A DNA stretch of 64,000 nucleotides. It comes from Gonapodya sp. JEL0774. Lineage: Eukaryota > Monoblepharomycota > Monoblepharidomycetes > Monoblepharidales > Gonapodyaceae. This document shows positions 49,057 through 63,978 of this stretch, one piece after another. The stretch lies in contig JADIIX010000049.1 of the NCBI GenBank assembly GCA_027604505.1, positions 59,071-123,070 of the forward strand, in the 5' to 3' direction. The notes beneath the pieces were generated by a model that saw only the letters and a list, made by a program, of their open reading frames with translations, ran no database searches and was not told the DNA's origin. Numbering within the stretch: the stretch's first letter is position 1; each line of letters begins with the position of its first letter. A program made the position numbers and the translations under genes.

Positions 49057-50917
49057 ATGTCCCAAATCACAGAACTATCGCTTCAGAATCCGCTTCTTTC
49101 CGTGCACCAATTGGAGTCGACACCGAGCACTCGCGATGGACTCTCTGAAGGTGGGTTATTCCCGCCAGGTTGTCTCAGAATGAAAAATGCGTTGTCGGAT
49201 CCCATCCAACAACCATATCCCCTTTGGCGATACTGATTTCAACTCCGCGCGTGACTTTTCACGCTCTCTGACAACCGAATGACACTCAACGGTAGATATG
49301 GAGGAGGACCTGCGCCTTTTTGGGTCGGAGCTGGTCCAGTCCGTCGGGATTCTGCTGCAGTTGTTGGTTCTATTCCTTTGCAACGGTGGTTTGTTCATAT
49401 ATTGGTTTCTCACACGTCAACCTTCCGATTTGGATTGTGCGAAGGCCTCAGACTGCTGTTGCGATAGCCTTAGTGCTGTTTCAGCGTTTCTTTTCTGTCT
49501 CGTCTTTTCGACAATATGGTATTCGGGTACGCTTTCTGTTGAGTTCAGTGAAAACATATTCCTCGTGCTCCAACACGCTCTACACTCTTCTGCTCATTAG
49601 GACGTTGTTCTTGGCTCCATATCTCTTGCCTCAAAAGTCTCAGAACATCCCCGAAAACTTCAAGACATGATTGCTACTTTCGATTACGCCGTTAAACGTC
49701 ACCGTCGACGATTCGCCGAGCCCCTCGAGGCATTCTCGGCTCAATTTTTTGAATTGCGAAGTTCGCTGTTGGCGGGAGAGATGCACGTGCTGAGGAGACT
49801 TGGTTTCAACGTCCATGTGGAGCACCCGTACTCATTGCTAATAAACTACTTGAAAGCTCTGGAGCTGGACGGAAACCAAGAAATGTGCCAAAAATCTTGG
49901 AATTTCGTCAACGACATGTGAGCCGCCCGGCATATGATGTTGAACGGTTTCGTTTCGAACCAAACCCCCAAACCGCAGGCTTCGCACCCGTCTTCCAGTT
50001 CTCCTCCCACCCACCGTACTCGCCGTCTCGGCCATTCATCTTGCTGCCCTTCACCTATCTATCCCTCTCCCAACCTCTTGGCTTGCGGTGTTCGAAGCAG
50101 ACCCGGCAGATGTGTACATTGCGTGTGCGGTTGTCGAACAGGGATATGCCAGAGTCAAGGCTCGGAAAGTGAAGAAGTCGTGGAAGAAGGATATGCCCGT
50201 CGCGTTAAGGGAGGTTGAGGCGTGGGTTGCAAAAGTGGAGGAGGGAGAAAGGAATGGGGGTGTGACTGTAGAGGAGGAGAAGGTGGATGTGGACCCTGGA
50301 GGGGATGGTTCCGGAGATAGAGAGGAAAACGATAATAAGGACATTGTGATCAGTGCCTCAAATGGGAACGGAAACGGTGAGAACCACCCTGCTTCGGAGC
50401 CCCGTGTTGGCTTGACAAACGGCACTGAGGCCAGCAAAGGGTCCATCCACCCACTACCACCCAAACCTGACGGCGGTGGCAGCGGGAGTGCTAAAGTGGG
50501 CGTGGTAACGGTCGGGAGTGAGGATTCAAAGTTTAGGGATGTGGACCGTAAAGTGCGCGGGTCGCGTACCGAGTCACGAAGAAGTGAAAGCAGGAGTCGG
50601 AGCAGAAGCCGGAGTCGGAGCAGAAGTAGAGACAGGTACAAGAGGAGAAGGAGGTGAGTTCTATCAGAAGCTGTTAGTGGTATTGCGATTCAAACCGTCG
50701 CCATCTCAGGGACTCTCGTTCGCGTTCCCGTTCCCGGTCACCCTCGCGTTCCCCATCCCGCCGGGACCGCGATCGGCGAGATCGTTACCGGGACGGTGAC
50801 GATCGTCGACGAAGAGGGAAGAGTAGGAATAGATCGAGAGATCGGAGTAAGGATAGAAGAGTAGGTGGTGGAGGGAGTAGTGGTGGAAGTAGGACTGCCG
50901 ATAGGTATCGGCCGTAA
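49057..50917 (+). CDS. Cyclin L-like, RS-domain splicing/transcription cyclin
   Basis: L-type cyclin, the partner of Cdk11-type kinases that act in pre-mRNA splicing and transcription in the nucleus. Exon 1 encodes LQNPLLSVHQLESTPSTRDG, the diagnostic cyclin L opening. The cyclin box continues through EEDLRLFGSELVQSVGILLQ, PQTAVAIALVLFQRFF, SLASKVSEHPRKLQDMI and EMHVLRRLGFNVHVEHPYS. After an intron at 49918-49980, LRTRLPVLLPPTVLAVSAIH and WLAVFEADPADV finish the second cyclin fold. A charged, Gly-rich linker leads to an Arg/Ser-dipeptide tail of two parts: SRSRSRSRSRSRSRDRYKRR at the end of one exon, and RSRSRSRSPSRSPSRRDRDR after an intron ending near 50709. The stop is at 50915-50917. The 3' end converges with the flavoprotein gene. 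Confidence 0.88.
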
Positions 50918-51100
50918 TCGAGGTGTACAGGTTGTAACTATGGAGTCGGGTGTCCAGTGTCCCCGCAGCGGAACAAGCATAGAATCGGGTCCGTGATGGT
51001 GCTTGTGCGATCTTTTTCTTTTATGGTACACATAATAATGCAACCGAGGCGAGCGAGAACAGGCGATGTCTGTTCCTCATAAACTTCCACACACGACTCC

Positions 51101-53008
51101 TCATAGCTTCACCACTTGCTCTTGCTGATACCCCATCTTCTTCAGAACTCCGCCCAACGGCCCGGGGGAATCGTCGGGGGCGCGGGGACCTGCCAGGTGC
51201 GCCACCATGCTGGATAGGCAGGGAGAAGGACGAAATCGCGTGAGGAAGAAGGGTTTCACAGGGACGAGAAGGATGGATTACAGGGCGGGGGGAACAATCG
51301 ACTGATTCAGTGCGACGTACCGTTCCGGCCCACATACAAGCACCACACCATTTTTGCCTGTACCTGGTGGTGGTAGCCCAGCCTTCTTCACCATCGCCTC
51401 GTCCACTCTGCCTACCAAACCGCGCCACTGTGCCTTGCCGGCATCATCCACCGTACTGTCCACCGTGTATGTGACTCTGAACCTATTGGGATACATGGCT
51501 GCCAGCGAGTCGAGTTCGTTTTTGTAGAGAATTGATTCGGGGGAGCGGGATGCGTACAGGAGTGTGACTTTGGGTTGGACGTTGTATAGGGAGGAAGTCG
51601 GAGGAGAGGTTGACAAGAGATGAGGGAGGAGTTGGATGAGCGGTGTGATGCCAGTGCCGGCGGCAATCTGGAAGAGGAATCGGCGAGGAACAGTGAGGTG
51701 GTGCGTAGCGAGTGGGGTGAGTTGTGTTGAGGACAAATTAGTCCGCCCGTCAAATTAGTGCGCCCGTCTCAGCTTCAGTGGTCTCAAAATCCCTCTCGCC
51801 CGCACTGAGTCGTGTATCCAATACTCACAAATCCAATCTCTTTCTGACTCCCAACTTCCCACCCTACGAACAGCCCCCTCATGTCGACCTTGGCTCCCAC
51901 TTTCCTCCCAACCAGCCACGGTGTCACACCTCCTTCGTCATACCTTTTGACGACCAAGGCAAATTCGGTCGGTGTGATGAAGAGCGGGGTGTAGAAGCGG
52001 AGTAGTTGCGCAGACGGCTCGCGGAGGTGGAGGTGGATCAACGCGAGGGGGGGAAGGTCACGAGGAGAAGGCTGCAGGAAGGGGTGGGTGGGTGAAGGAG
52101 TGGAGGGCCTGGATGGGGTTATTGGGGACATGGAAGAGCAGTGAGGTAGGTCCTGTTGCTCTCGGGTGGTTGAGCGTGGAAAGGGAATTGCGTTCGTTCC
52201 TCTCTGTGTTTCACGGACTCTCTCACACCCACCTGGAACTTTCTTGACTACCCGTCACTGACGGAAACGCTGTTGGTGCGAGACCCCCCACGAGGGTCTT
52301 TGCTGTTGCGCTCTTTTCCTTTTCGGCAAGGAGGTCCGCCTCCCTCGAGACGGGGATCTCTCTCCTAAACTTGAGTTTGTATACATGTGGAGCGATAAGT
52401 TGCTTTTCGATCAACTCAAAGGCCGTGAATTTGCGTGTGTCGAATACAGGTGGTGGTTCGTAGACCGTCAAGTAGTGATGTACTTGGTACGCGAGGAGCG
52501 CTGCAGATGCTATGAGGCCAATAACAAGTGCCGGGGTCGAAGACTTGTCTATGGTCGGAAATGTATGTCGGGCTTGGGGTGGTGCAAAATTTGACGGTGG
52601 TGGCAGTGAGAAGGAATTGTAATCGTGGTTACCGTTCTGGCGTGGAAAAGAAAACGGTGGGAGCGGCGACGGGGGGTCAGTCCGGTGCAGACTCAGTGGT
52701 CCCACAAGCGGGGGAAGGTGCGCAGCCTGTTCGCTCCGGGAAGGTCGCGGTGGAGAAGATGTCGGGGAATCGTGTTCGTTGGGGGTATGATGTGGACCGG
52801 ACAAGGACGAAAAAGAACGCGAAGAATACAACCATCGCGGATGCATTTGTTGCAAAGTCCACGCAGGATGTGTCGATCGCTTCTCTCGCCCTCCTTGTAG
52901 CGGTGTCCGAGGGCCAACCACGATATTCCCACTTGCAAATCCTCTCGCTGAAGATATCGAGTCCGTTCCTCGGAAAATTCCCCGTCTAATCCTTGAAACT
53001 GCTGCCAT
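51101..53008 (-). CDS. Membrane-anchored NADH-cytochrome b5 reductase-like flavoprotein
   Basis: Ferredoxin-reductase-fold flavoprotein of the cytochrome b5 reductase family. The N-terminus MAAVSRIRRGIFRGTDSISS, rich in Arg and Ser and without acids, looks like a mitochondrial presequence. A long Pro/Ser-rich stretch follows, then a hydrophobic anchor, ALVIGLIASAALLAYQVHHY. The FAD domain has FELIEKQLIAPHVYKLKF and the binding motif LRFYTPL. The NAD(P)H domain has FQIAAGTGITPLIQLLPHLL, VTLLYASRSPESILYKNEL and VVLVCGPER. The last exon, after an intron with donor gtacgt, ends GPLGGVLKKMGYQQEQVVKL, with the stop at 51101-51103. An earlier in-frame Met at 53060-53062 would put 18 residues before the presequence, so 53008 was preferred. 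The Pro-rich insert makes it longer than a typical Mcr1 or CBR. Whether it serves nitrate reductase is open. Confidence 0.82.
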
Positions 53009-53421
53009 CACGACGGTGTTTCGATGCTTGATAGGCGATGATCCATCGAGGTGAAGAGACACTCGAAGTGTCTAAACGGGTGGTGGCACATGCGTTCGTT
53101 GCCCAGACAGGACCAACGGGCAAACACTGCATATTATTACACATTGTGAATCTGTGCATGGCCTACTTATCGGCCAAGCCAGCAATCCCGGTTGTGAAGT
53201 CCGGTGCTTCCTTAGTTGGTGACCAGCAAGCCAACGAGAAGCAGTATAATATTGAGTTCGCATGCAAGGCGCGACAAATTTCATGTATACAATAGAGGAA
53301 ATTGTCGAGGCAGCATCTGGGACGCCCCATTCCTCCCAGATCCTCTATACAACGTGCTTCATCGTTTTGAACCCAAGCCGGACAATTCAAGAATAATATA
53401 TTTACCCCGCAACCCACATAT
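53009..53421. other. Divergent intergenic region, flavoprotein and 53422 gene
   Basis: About 410 bp between divergent starts. The overlapping short open frames are without recognisable features. Confidence 0.4.
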
Positions 53422-55136
53422 ATGCCAGCCACACAGCCGCGCGACTCGAATTTGAGGATCACATTCGCTGGTCGGGTAAGTGAGAGACAGGAGTACGTGT
53501 CTCCATCATATTCTCAATGCATGTTTTGGCCGGAGAGAGCGCCGTAGGTTGACTTGTTCGTGTCTGGTCTTCGAGTCGGATCTTCAGCGAAGCGATGTAC
53601 GTCCCCGCCGAAGCGTCGACCTAAGAATACTTGCTCGAACTACTCGTGTGTATTTTCCAGGACCGACATCAATGTTGCCGGAGGGACATGCACAGTTGTG
53701 CTGCTGGACCCCAACTCGGGTTTTGCCAAGGGAGCAATCAAGTTCCTGCAGGATTACCTTCAACCAAAAACGCTACTGTGTACTCGTTGGCGGAGCTTAT
53801 CACAGTGAGGAAAGTTGAACTGAGCACCGACGTCCATCTCGATGAGCTTGGCGTGAAGCTGCGGAATCACTTTGTGAAAATGAATTCATTGGAAGACTAT
53901 GACGGCATTGGCAGTCTCATTGAGAGTGCCTGGACGGCAGAAGAAGTGGGCCCGTCCGTCGTCCGCCCCAAAGAGTTTGAAAACATGGGGAAGCTTCACA
54001 CTCTGAAGACGACTTTGAGCACACCTTTGAGCACGACTTTGAGCACATCTCCGCTGCTGGTTCCCATATTTGCTTGTTACAAACACATTACAAGAGCGGG
54101 TAGTCATGAGTGCCTTCCTCGAGATGTTCTTGGCACTGGCGTGGTTTCAGCTCTGATGGGACAGAGATTTGACTCCCCGTTGTGGTTGTTGTATCCTGAG
54201 GACGATGATTTTGTTGCTTCGTCAGAATCTCGCTCTTCGGACTTCGTCCTGGTCTCGTTCCTACCCAAAGACAGTCTTATCGAGGATGTGGTTGATTTAC
54301 GAGATGACAGTGCAATGCCTTCCGACTGGGCGCACATCAAAGTAGGCTGCTGCGAACGTTGTGAGACTATTGCAATAAGGTTGGTTGTCTTTAGTTTCTG
54401 GAGGTTGTTGTGGAGCTAACGATGTACCTTAAAAGCTACACCAAACTCCAGAAGAGACAGAAGAAAGAGAGTATGACAACAGCCTCACCGATATGGTCTT
54501 CGAGTCCAATACCTCGCTCTCAAGGGTTCCATCGAGAAGTCGAGACCCAGGCTCTCCAAGTCCCGCCGAAATCGCGCCAGCAGCCCCAACCACCTTGAAG
54601 TTGCTTGAGACAGCATCTCCCCTCACTAGCGAACTAAAGAGCACCATTAACGCAGCGTACGAAGTATACAAGGCAAAATTTGGAAAGAAAGCACGTGATG
54701 AGGCAGATGAGGAAAACAGTCCGGACACCAAGGAAGACTTTACAATTATGCGGAGGAACTATAGCGGAGATAAACTAGCAAACGATGGCTCTGGACTGAG
54801 AAGGAACGAAGTCATCGTATTGGAGACAGCAATGGACATGTCTGAGAGTACCCCGCCCATGCCTATCACTGCTAAGAACGTCGTGACGTTGCTGCACAGC
54901 AAAGGCGCTTTTATAACGATCGCTTTATGAAGATCTCGCAAGTCGACCTTGCTAAGGATTTCTTCCACACTACTGGTGGCCAAGATATTCATGATATAGT
55001 ACGCCAATTGTTGATGTCGTTGAAAGACAAGGAGTGGTTTACCAAGGCAAACAAGGACGGAGAAAGATCGCCATACACGCCACTTCAGAAATTCACAAAT
55101 CGCCTCAACGCCAGAAGGGGTAGAAACCCTGAGTGA
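53422..55136 (+). CDS. Unknown protein, weakly USP-like, with two apparent frameshifts
   Basis: Exon 1 (53422-53475) encodes MPATQPRDSNLRITFAGR. After an acceptor near 53658, TVVLLDPNSGFAKGAIKFLQ is reminiscent of the first strand and helix of a universal-stress-protein-like fold, but this is weak. Coding then continues in another frame (VYSLAELITVRKVELSTD onward) from an AAAAA run at 53766-53770; one extra A would restore continuity. A second jump occurs at the GG in 54901-54906, where one extra G would join VVTLLHSKG to RFYNDRFMKISQVDLAKDFF. Between them lie VVSALMGQRFDSPLWLLYPE and a Thr/Leu/Ser repeat near 54008-54047. An intron near 54385-54435 precedes a Ser/Pro-rich stretch. Either the gene is decaying or two homopolymer errors remain. 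If intact, it would be a soluble protein with no signal peptide or membrane segment. The function is unknown. Confidence 0.45.
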
Positions 55137-58401
<3,265 letters not shown>

Positions 58402-58759
58402 ATGTGTCTGTGAATGATGGGTTATGTCTCCCCATCGCAGGACATATTGAGGACCAATCTTTGCTCAACCTCTGGTGGAGACGATACATCCCCACCTCAT
58501 AGTAACTGACTTAAATGAATTCCAATATTACAAATTGAATTTGAATAAAATCGTTATCTATTGTATCTATATCAAAATTTTTGCACCGGTGCGTGAACCA
58601 TCAGCTCTATTTAAGATGTGATGTCGAGGGTGAAGGTTCGAACCCCAAAGTAGTAGGCCGACAAGGAGCGAGTTTTCGTCTCACTCGCCAGTGTATACAT
58701 CTGCCTCACTACAGGCATCTGGAAGCGTCAGGAAATCAGACGGACATCACCTGTACACA
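58402..58759. other. Convergent intergenic region, arylsulfatase and PQ-loop gene
   Basis: About 360 bp, AT-rich, with the AATAAA of the arylsulfatase at 58544-58549. No gene was recognised. Confidence 0.5.
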
Positions 58760-60022
58760 TCAGGTCGGTGCGTTCTTCCCGAAATCCTTTGTCACCTCTG
58801 GCTCCAAGGCATCTGCAGAGGAATCTCCCACACCACTTTCCACTCCAATCACACCCACACTCGTGTCCTCCTCTCGGTACTTCTCCGAGATTTGCATGGT
58901 CCCTCTTCCACTTCGTACCCACTCGTACCAAAAGTAGAACAAAAACGTCCCAGTCTGGGCAATGGTCATGGAGAAGAAGTTGAGAAACGCAAGAGAATCC
59001 AGAGGAGGTGGGCGAAAGACCACGGATATAGCATTGAAGAGGCCACCAGCGCCGTCTTTGATCGCCGTGTCACGGAAAACCTCGTATAAGAATCAGCAAA
59101 AGGAGTCACTGGCAGTACACACTCACCGATAAAGGAAAAGATAAGCGATATGCCTATCACGCGCTTCAACCCTGAAATAGCAGGAGGATCCAGTGAGGTG
59201 GCTCTAAAAGTCGTAGTGCCAATCCGGGTCGCCATCCACTCACTCAAAAACTCCCAGTACTGCGGTAAGAATCCTATCATAGCAAAGACAATAGGGATAG
59301 TGCCTAAGGCGTTCACCGCAGTATCAACGTTGTTTTCACGGGCGACCTTCAGGTCGTGAGCAGGGATCAGATTGATGTAATGAGGTGGAAGAACGAGAAA
59401 ACACGCTACCGCGACTTACTTTTACTCCAAAGTACACCGCCAGCTCCATCAAAAGTCCGCCGACAAGGACCGCGATAAACACGCCAAAACTAGCTCGCAA
59501 GGACCACCTGGAGGGTACTGTTTGTCAAGGTCCAGTACAAAAGAGGCTGACCTCTTCATTCTCACTTCCTGCCGTAGTAGAAGCACTGGGAAATCGCCAC
59601 AGAATTAAAGAAATAGAAGAACTGTGGTTGGACGATGAGCATGGTTGCGAGACCCATCGCCGCACAGTACCCTCCTAAGGGGGCAAAGCATGGGCTTTCT
59701 CGATCAGTGCACGAGCGGCGGCCGGCAGTGAACGGGAGTTTGAGAGTGTTGATATCGAAAACGATCTTTGGACTAACTCACGCCCACAAAAGCAGCATCC
59801 ACACGGAGAGGCCATCAACGGATTTAGCACGATAATTTTTCACGACTGGTACGACGAAGTGTGTAACATTCCGGTGTGTGGTGTTGAGCGATCCGTTGAA
59901 CTAACTTGCTCACTTTGAGGAACGAGCTGGAACGACCAGCACACAAATCCGAGGGCAGCAAAAACTTGCTCCAATGCAGGGTAGTAAGACGGGACATCGG
60001 ATGGTGGAGTTAAAGTGCTCAT
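58760..60022 (-). CDS. PQ-loop repeat membrane protein
   Basis: Seven-helix membrane protein of the PQ-loop (MtN3/cystinosin-like) class, whose members transport amino acids or related solutes across vacuolar and other membranes, or act in sorting. The first helix, VFAALGFVCWSFQLVPQ, is joined across an intron to IVKNYRAKSVDGLSVWMLLL, giving the first PQ motif. An exon near 59580-59675 encodes GLATMLIVQPQFFYFFNSVA. Then come SFGVFIAVLVGGLLMELAVY and, in a later exon, IPIVFAMIGFLPQYWEFLSE with the second PQ motif and VIGISLIFSFIGE. The last exon has AFLNFFSMTIAQTGTFLFYF and a hydrophilic tail ending FGKNAPT. The stop is at 58760-58762. The start at 60022 lies only 121 bp from the start of the MYND gene. 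The transported substrate cannot be read from the sequence. Confidence 0.82.
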
Positions 60023-60143
60023 GAAGAAGAAATCAGCTCGATGATGGAATCATTCTGTCAGCCGCGACTCTTCACCACTTCTGTGGCCTCGGCCCCTGTG
60101 TCGCTCATTCCGACGACTTCAGCCATATGATTGATACTCCCAA
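60023..60143. promoter_or_regulatory. Compact bidirectional promoter
   Basis: The starts of the PQ-loop gene (minus) and the MYND gene (plus) are separated by only 121 bp, so both promoters and leaders must lie in or overlap this stretch. Confidence 0.4.
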
Positions 60144-61894
60144 ATGGTGTCCTCCACAAATTCAGCACCATCACCAGTAGACGTTTCCACCATTTCGTCC
60201 CTCGCCAATCGCGCCTTGCAGTCCAACGATGCTCAGGATTTCGCTGCTGCCGAAGCAGAAAGCACCAGAATTCTGCTCGCTTCTTCCCTCAACAAATTAG
60301 AAAAGCAAATCAAGGACCCTGATGTAAAGCCTGAGCGATTAGCAGCGGCGATTGCTTTCATTTCACAGGTGAGTGCGTGTGGGGTGGGTGGTACGTAAGG
60401 AATAGCTTCCGAATATCCCACGACCATGAGTCGAGCCTCCAGCCCCTGCGAAGTATTAGAATTCTTTCGCCTGGTCTTACGATTGATATCTGGCTTATTC
60501 ACCTCGTTACAGGCTACACATGCGTCTGCTCGGATGCAACCCGAACATGTTTCGCGCTATTCTTCCCTGTTAATTGCAGCCATCCATCGGTATCCGGATC
60601 ATCCACGACTCGTAGATGCTGCAGCTGGTGAGTCCAAGTTGTGGACTCAGCATTCCGGACCGGACAGGGTTGTTTGTGAAGTAGATGCTTGATGCAATCT
60701 CGAGATTGGTAAACCGGTCCGTGTCCAACCACCTCCTTTCCCCGACAGCGTCTCTCTCCTCTCTCCTTTTCCTCTCCCCTTCGCTTGCCACGCCCGAACT
60801 CACCGCGACCCTCACCCAACTTCTCGAAACTCACGCATCCGACCCTCATGCCTCACTTCACCTCTCCATGGCCCTCAATGCCGCCTCCTCCTCTTCCTCT
60901 TCACTCGCGTCGGTGTCCGACCAAACCGCAGCAACCTCAAATTCGACGACGACGACCATAACACCCCGGATAGACGTCGTCGCCCGTGCCCTCGATTCCA
61001 TCGAATCCCTCCTTCGTGGTGAGAACAACTCAATCTCACTCGAACAAGACGAGCTCGCTCAACGTGTCGCAGAGGCCGAGTCGGTGCTGGTGGATTCTCG
61101 GAACCGAGACGTCGTGATGAAACAGTACCGAACTCGGGTCTTCAACGTGTACTTGGACATATTCACAGCGCTAGGGTGGGGGCCGAAGAGAGAAGGCGCC
61201 AAGGGGGACAAAAGCGAAGAGAATGCGACGTCAATGATACCAGAGGTTCCGATGTCTCAGAAGAAGCCAGTCACCGGGGGAGACGTCGCTCACCATCTGG
61301 TAGCTGCCGCGAATACCAACACCACCACGACAGTGAATCCCGAACACGCCCCCGCTGATGCGTCAGCCACACCCGCCATCGGTGACACTGTCACCGACGA
61401 CGATTGGGATCCTTCCACTGCTGTCCGACTCGACCCGTTCTTGTTACGAGCGTACGAAGGTAACATCTGCTCGTTCTCCTCACTGTTTTACACACCTCTC
61501 ACTCAAATCACCGTACGCTGCACTCACCCCTCGCCTTTAGACTTTTCCAACCTCTTCCACTGCTCGAACCCCGCTTGCCTCCGCGTCGCCCGGCACAGTT
61601 TGGAAGAGTTCAAATCGTGTGGTGGGTGTGGTGTGGTGTTCTACTGTGGGAAAGAATGTGAGTACGCTGTAGAGGAGAGCCAGAAAGTGCCCAATGAACT
61701 GACATGAAGCGCTGACGTGCGGACATCCTCTGGACCGACATCGGGGTTCAACAAAGGCCAAAAAGGTGAGATGATATGGAGTGGTGCACGTGTTTGAGAC
61801 ATCCCAAACGAGTGGTAACACGTTTAACGCTACGTTTTGTCTATATTCAACAGCCGACTGGAAAGAACATAAACCGGTGTGCAAGAAACGATGA
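60144..61894 (+). CDS. MYND zinc finger protein
   Basis: Helical N-terminal region (SLANRALQSNDAQDFAAAEA, then LLIAAIHRYPDHPRLVDAAA) followed by long Ser/Thr/Ala-rich low-complexity sequence and an acidic linker (TVTDDDWDPSTAVRLDPFLL). The C-terminus is a MYND finger: CSNPAC, FKSCGGCGVVFYCGKEC, then across an intron ADVRTSSGPTSGFNKGQK and, after a last intron, ADWKEHKPVCKKR. All expected zinc ligands (Cys pairs and the H-x3-C end) are present. MYND fingers bind short proline-containing peptides and act as protein-protein contacts, often in transcription or signalling. No SET domain or other catalytic domain was seen. The stop at 61892-61894 converges with the nitrate reductase gene. The function beyond peptide binding is unknown. 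Confidence 0.8.
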
Positions 61895-62139
61895 GCTCCC
61901 AGGAACGACCGAGTGGCATCCGTAATTTGAACGGACCACCCATTTGCGCATCGTTCAACACTAATATGACTTTGTTATGTACTTTATCGAATACAGTGAT
62001 GCATAGCTCTTGATTTGCAATTACCCAGCCCTCCCGGAATGTGAGAAATATGAGAACATGTGTACACGACGAACCACCAGCGAATTACTCCACTCTCCCA
62101 GCGCATCTAGGATCTATCTAGGATGTACGAAATTGGCTT

Positions 62140-63978
62140 TCACAAGATGTACCCGATCGCGAATTTGTCCTTCATCGCCTTCGCAGCGGACCCGTGAATG
62201 GCGTGGAAGTCCTCCGACGCATCCTGTCCAGCGACGATCATGATGGATTTCAGGCCTGGAAGGATGACGACAGAGGTGTTCAGTCGTTGAGGGGCGGGGA
62301 CACTTTGGATCCACCAAAGAACCAAACACTGGCAAAACACTCACCACCAGGATGTCGCTTCAGAAACTTCGTGCAATCCAACACCATCCCATCGATCACA
62401 ATCCAGCAGTCTGTTTCGGACTTGTGCGACGCCACGTCGGCCATAGTCATGGGGTTCAGACCTTCCTTGCGTTTTGCGGGTGTGTTGACCAGGACGGAAG
62501 GTTTGGTCGCAGCGTCGGCTGCGGCTTTGAGTCGGGGCATCCAGCCGGCTTCTTTAGATTCACCAATGTTGGTTGGGTGCTGCCATATGTAAGTTGAGGT
62601 GGTCGGGTTATGGAATAGTTTCACTCGGTACCACTGACAAGGTTACAACGAGTGGTTGCCAGTGAGCTCTGAGAACCTACGGCAATTGACATAGCGAGAT
62701 TGGCAACTCCAACTCACATTATTCGACATCATGCCAAGTAAGTTCCACGTTTGATCGCGCGGTTGTGTGTTTTGGCTCGCATCCCAGCATCTGACCAGCA
62801 CCTCCGCAACCTGAACAGGCGTACCATCTGTGCTCTGAGTGATTGTTGTGTCCACGAGTACATCTATTTCTGCTTCCCATAAAAACCAGCACCAGAATTT
62901 CGACCCATGACGCGGCGCTCCATCATTCGACCCGTGGCGCAGCGAAGGTGCGAGAATCCACGTCTGGCCGTCATCCACAGACAACTCCACCCGTATAATC
63001 CGCCGTCCGCCACCAGTGTAAGCGTATCCTTTGACAGGTAACCGTATCGTGAGAGGATTCGGGGCTGATGTTTCGATGGCGACGACTCTGTGGTGTGCAG
63101 GTGAGGTGATGACCGAGTTGATGTTACGTTCGTTGATAATGAATTCGGGTCGGCGCCACCAGTTGACTTTCTTCATCCCCGAACCGTTGGGGTCAGGTGT
63201 GAGTGTGGTGGAGAGGGCGACGGCGGCGGAGGTGACGTTGGGTGGGAGTACGCGGTTGTCTTCGAAGTGATAAGTTGAGTCGGATTCCTGCGGGTTATCA
63301 CACAAGGTTTTGGGTGAGAGCTTGATACAATCAATCGCGAAGTTCCTTTGAGGTACTCACAGAGTCGCTGACGGTGATTTTAGAGAGCCATTTGACCATT
63401 CTTCCGCCAATCCAGCCCGGAATGATTACACGAAGTGGGTAGCCGTGATCTGGTGGAAGACGCTGTTGGAGCGTCAGTGTCTCATGCACGATCTTATGGG
63501 GATGCACAATCAAACAGGGTAGACGTACCTCTCCATTCATCTCATACGCAAGTAAGATATCTGATGTGTGATCAAGTGCCATCTCTAAAGGTACAGTGGT
63601 GCCGTAGTGACCTTTGGGCAGGTTGTCGGACCCCGAGAAATTCACGTATCGCGGAACCGCGATCGTGCCATCTTCGCGTACGCCGGACTTTGGACCACCA
63701 CAAAGGTTCAGAATGTGCGAGAGAGGAACACCTGTCCAGACGGCGGTAGAAACAGCTGCAGGGCCCCAGCTTTTCCAAATTATATGCATGCAAGTGTTGA
63801 AGAATCATAGCAGGTGACGGTGACAACAGCGGGAGGACCACACCTGAAGCCTTGTGAGTTTTTTGTGACATTTTGTTCATGCCTTCGGTTACCCGCGCAT
63901 GTCAAAGTGACTTGGAAGGTTGCTCTGGGCATGCGAGCAATCTCATCCATGGAGAACGTACGAGGTTTCCGGACGAGG
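62140..63978 (-). CDS. niaD: Nitrate reductase, molybdenum and cytochrome b5 domains only, 5' partial
   Basis: Assimilatory eukaryotic nitrate reductase. The first visible exon, after an acceptor at 63979-63980, encodes LVRKPRTFSMDEIARMPRAT and VTLTCAGNRR, where the Cys binds the molybdenum cofactor. After an intron come WGPAAVSTAVWTGVPLSHIL, HYGTTVPLEMALD, DHGYPLRVIIPGWIGGRMVK, the NR-type block INERNINSVITSPAHHRV, KGYAYTGGGRRIIRVELSVD and WCWFLWEAEIDV. Then WNLLGMMSNN leads into the cytochrome b5 domain, MTMADVASHKSETDCWIVID, with the haem histidines in HPGG (near 62352) and DFHAIHG (near 62200). These blocks match nitrate reductase rather than sulfite oxidase. The frame ends FAIGYIL with the stop at 62140-62142. 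The usual FAD and NAD(P)H domains are missing, and only 245 bp separate the stop from the next gene's end. Upstream exons lie beyond the window. The Mo and b5 ligands are intact. Confidence 0.9.

Noticed and set aside
58600-58680. tRNA-like box ggttcgaacccc
   Set aside because: The five bases on either side of the loop do not pair as a T-arm and no matching anticodon arm or acceptor stem was found.
62114-62347. Longer minus-strand frame past the nitrate reductase stop
   Set aside because: It is in a different frame from the cytochrome b5 sequence and adds only about ten unrelated residues.
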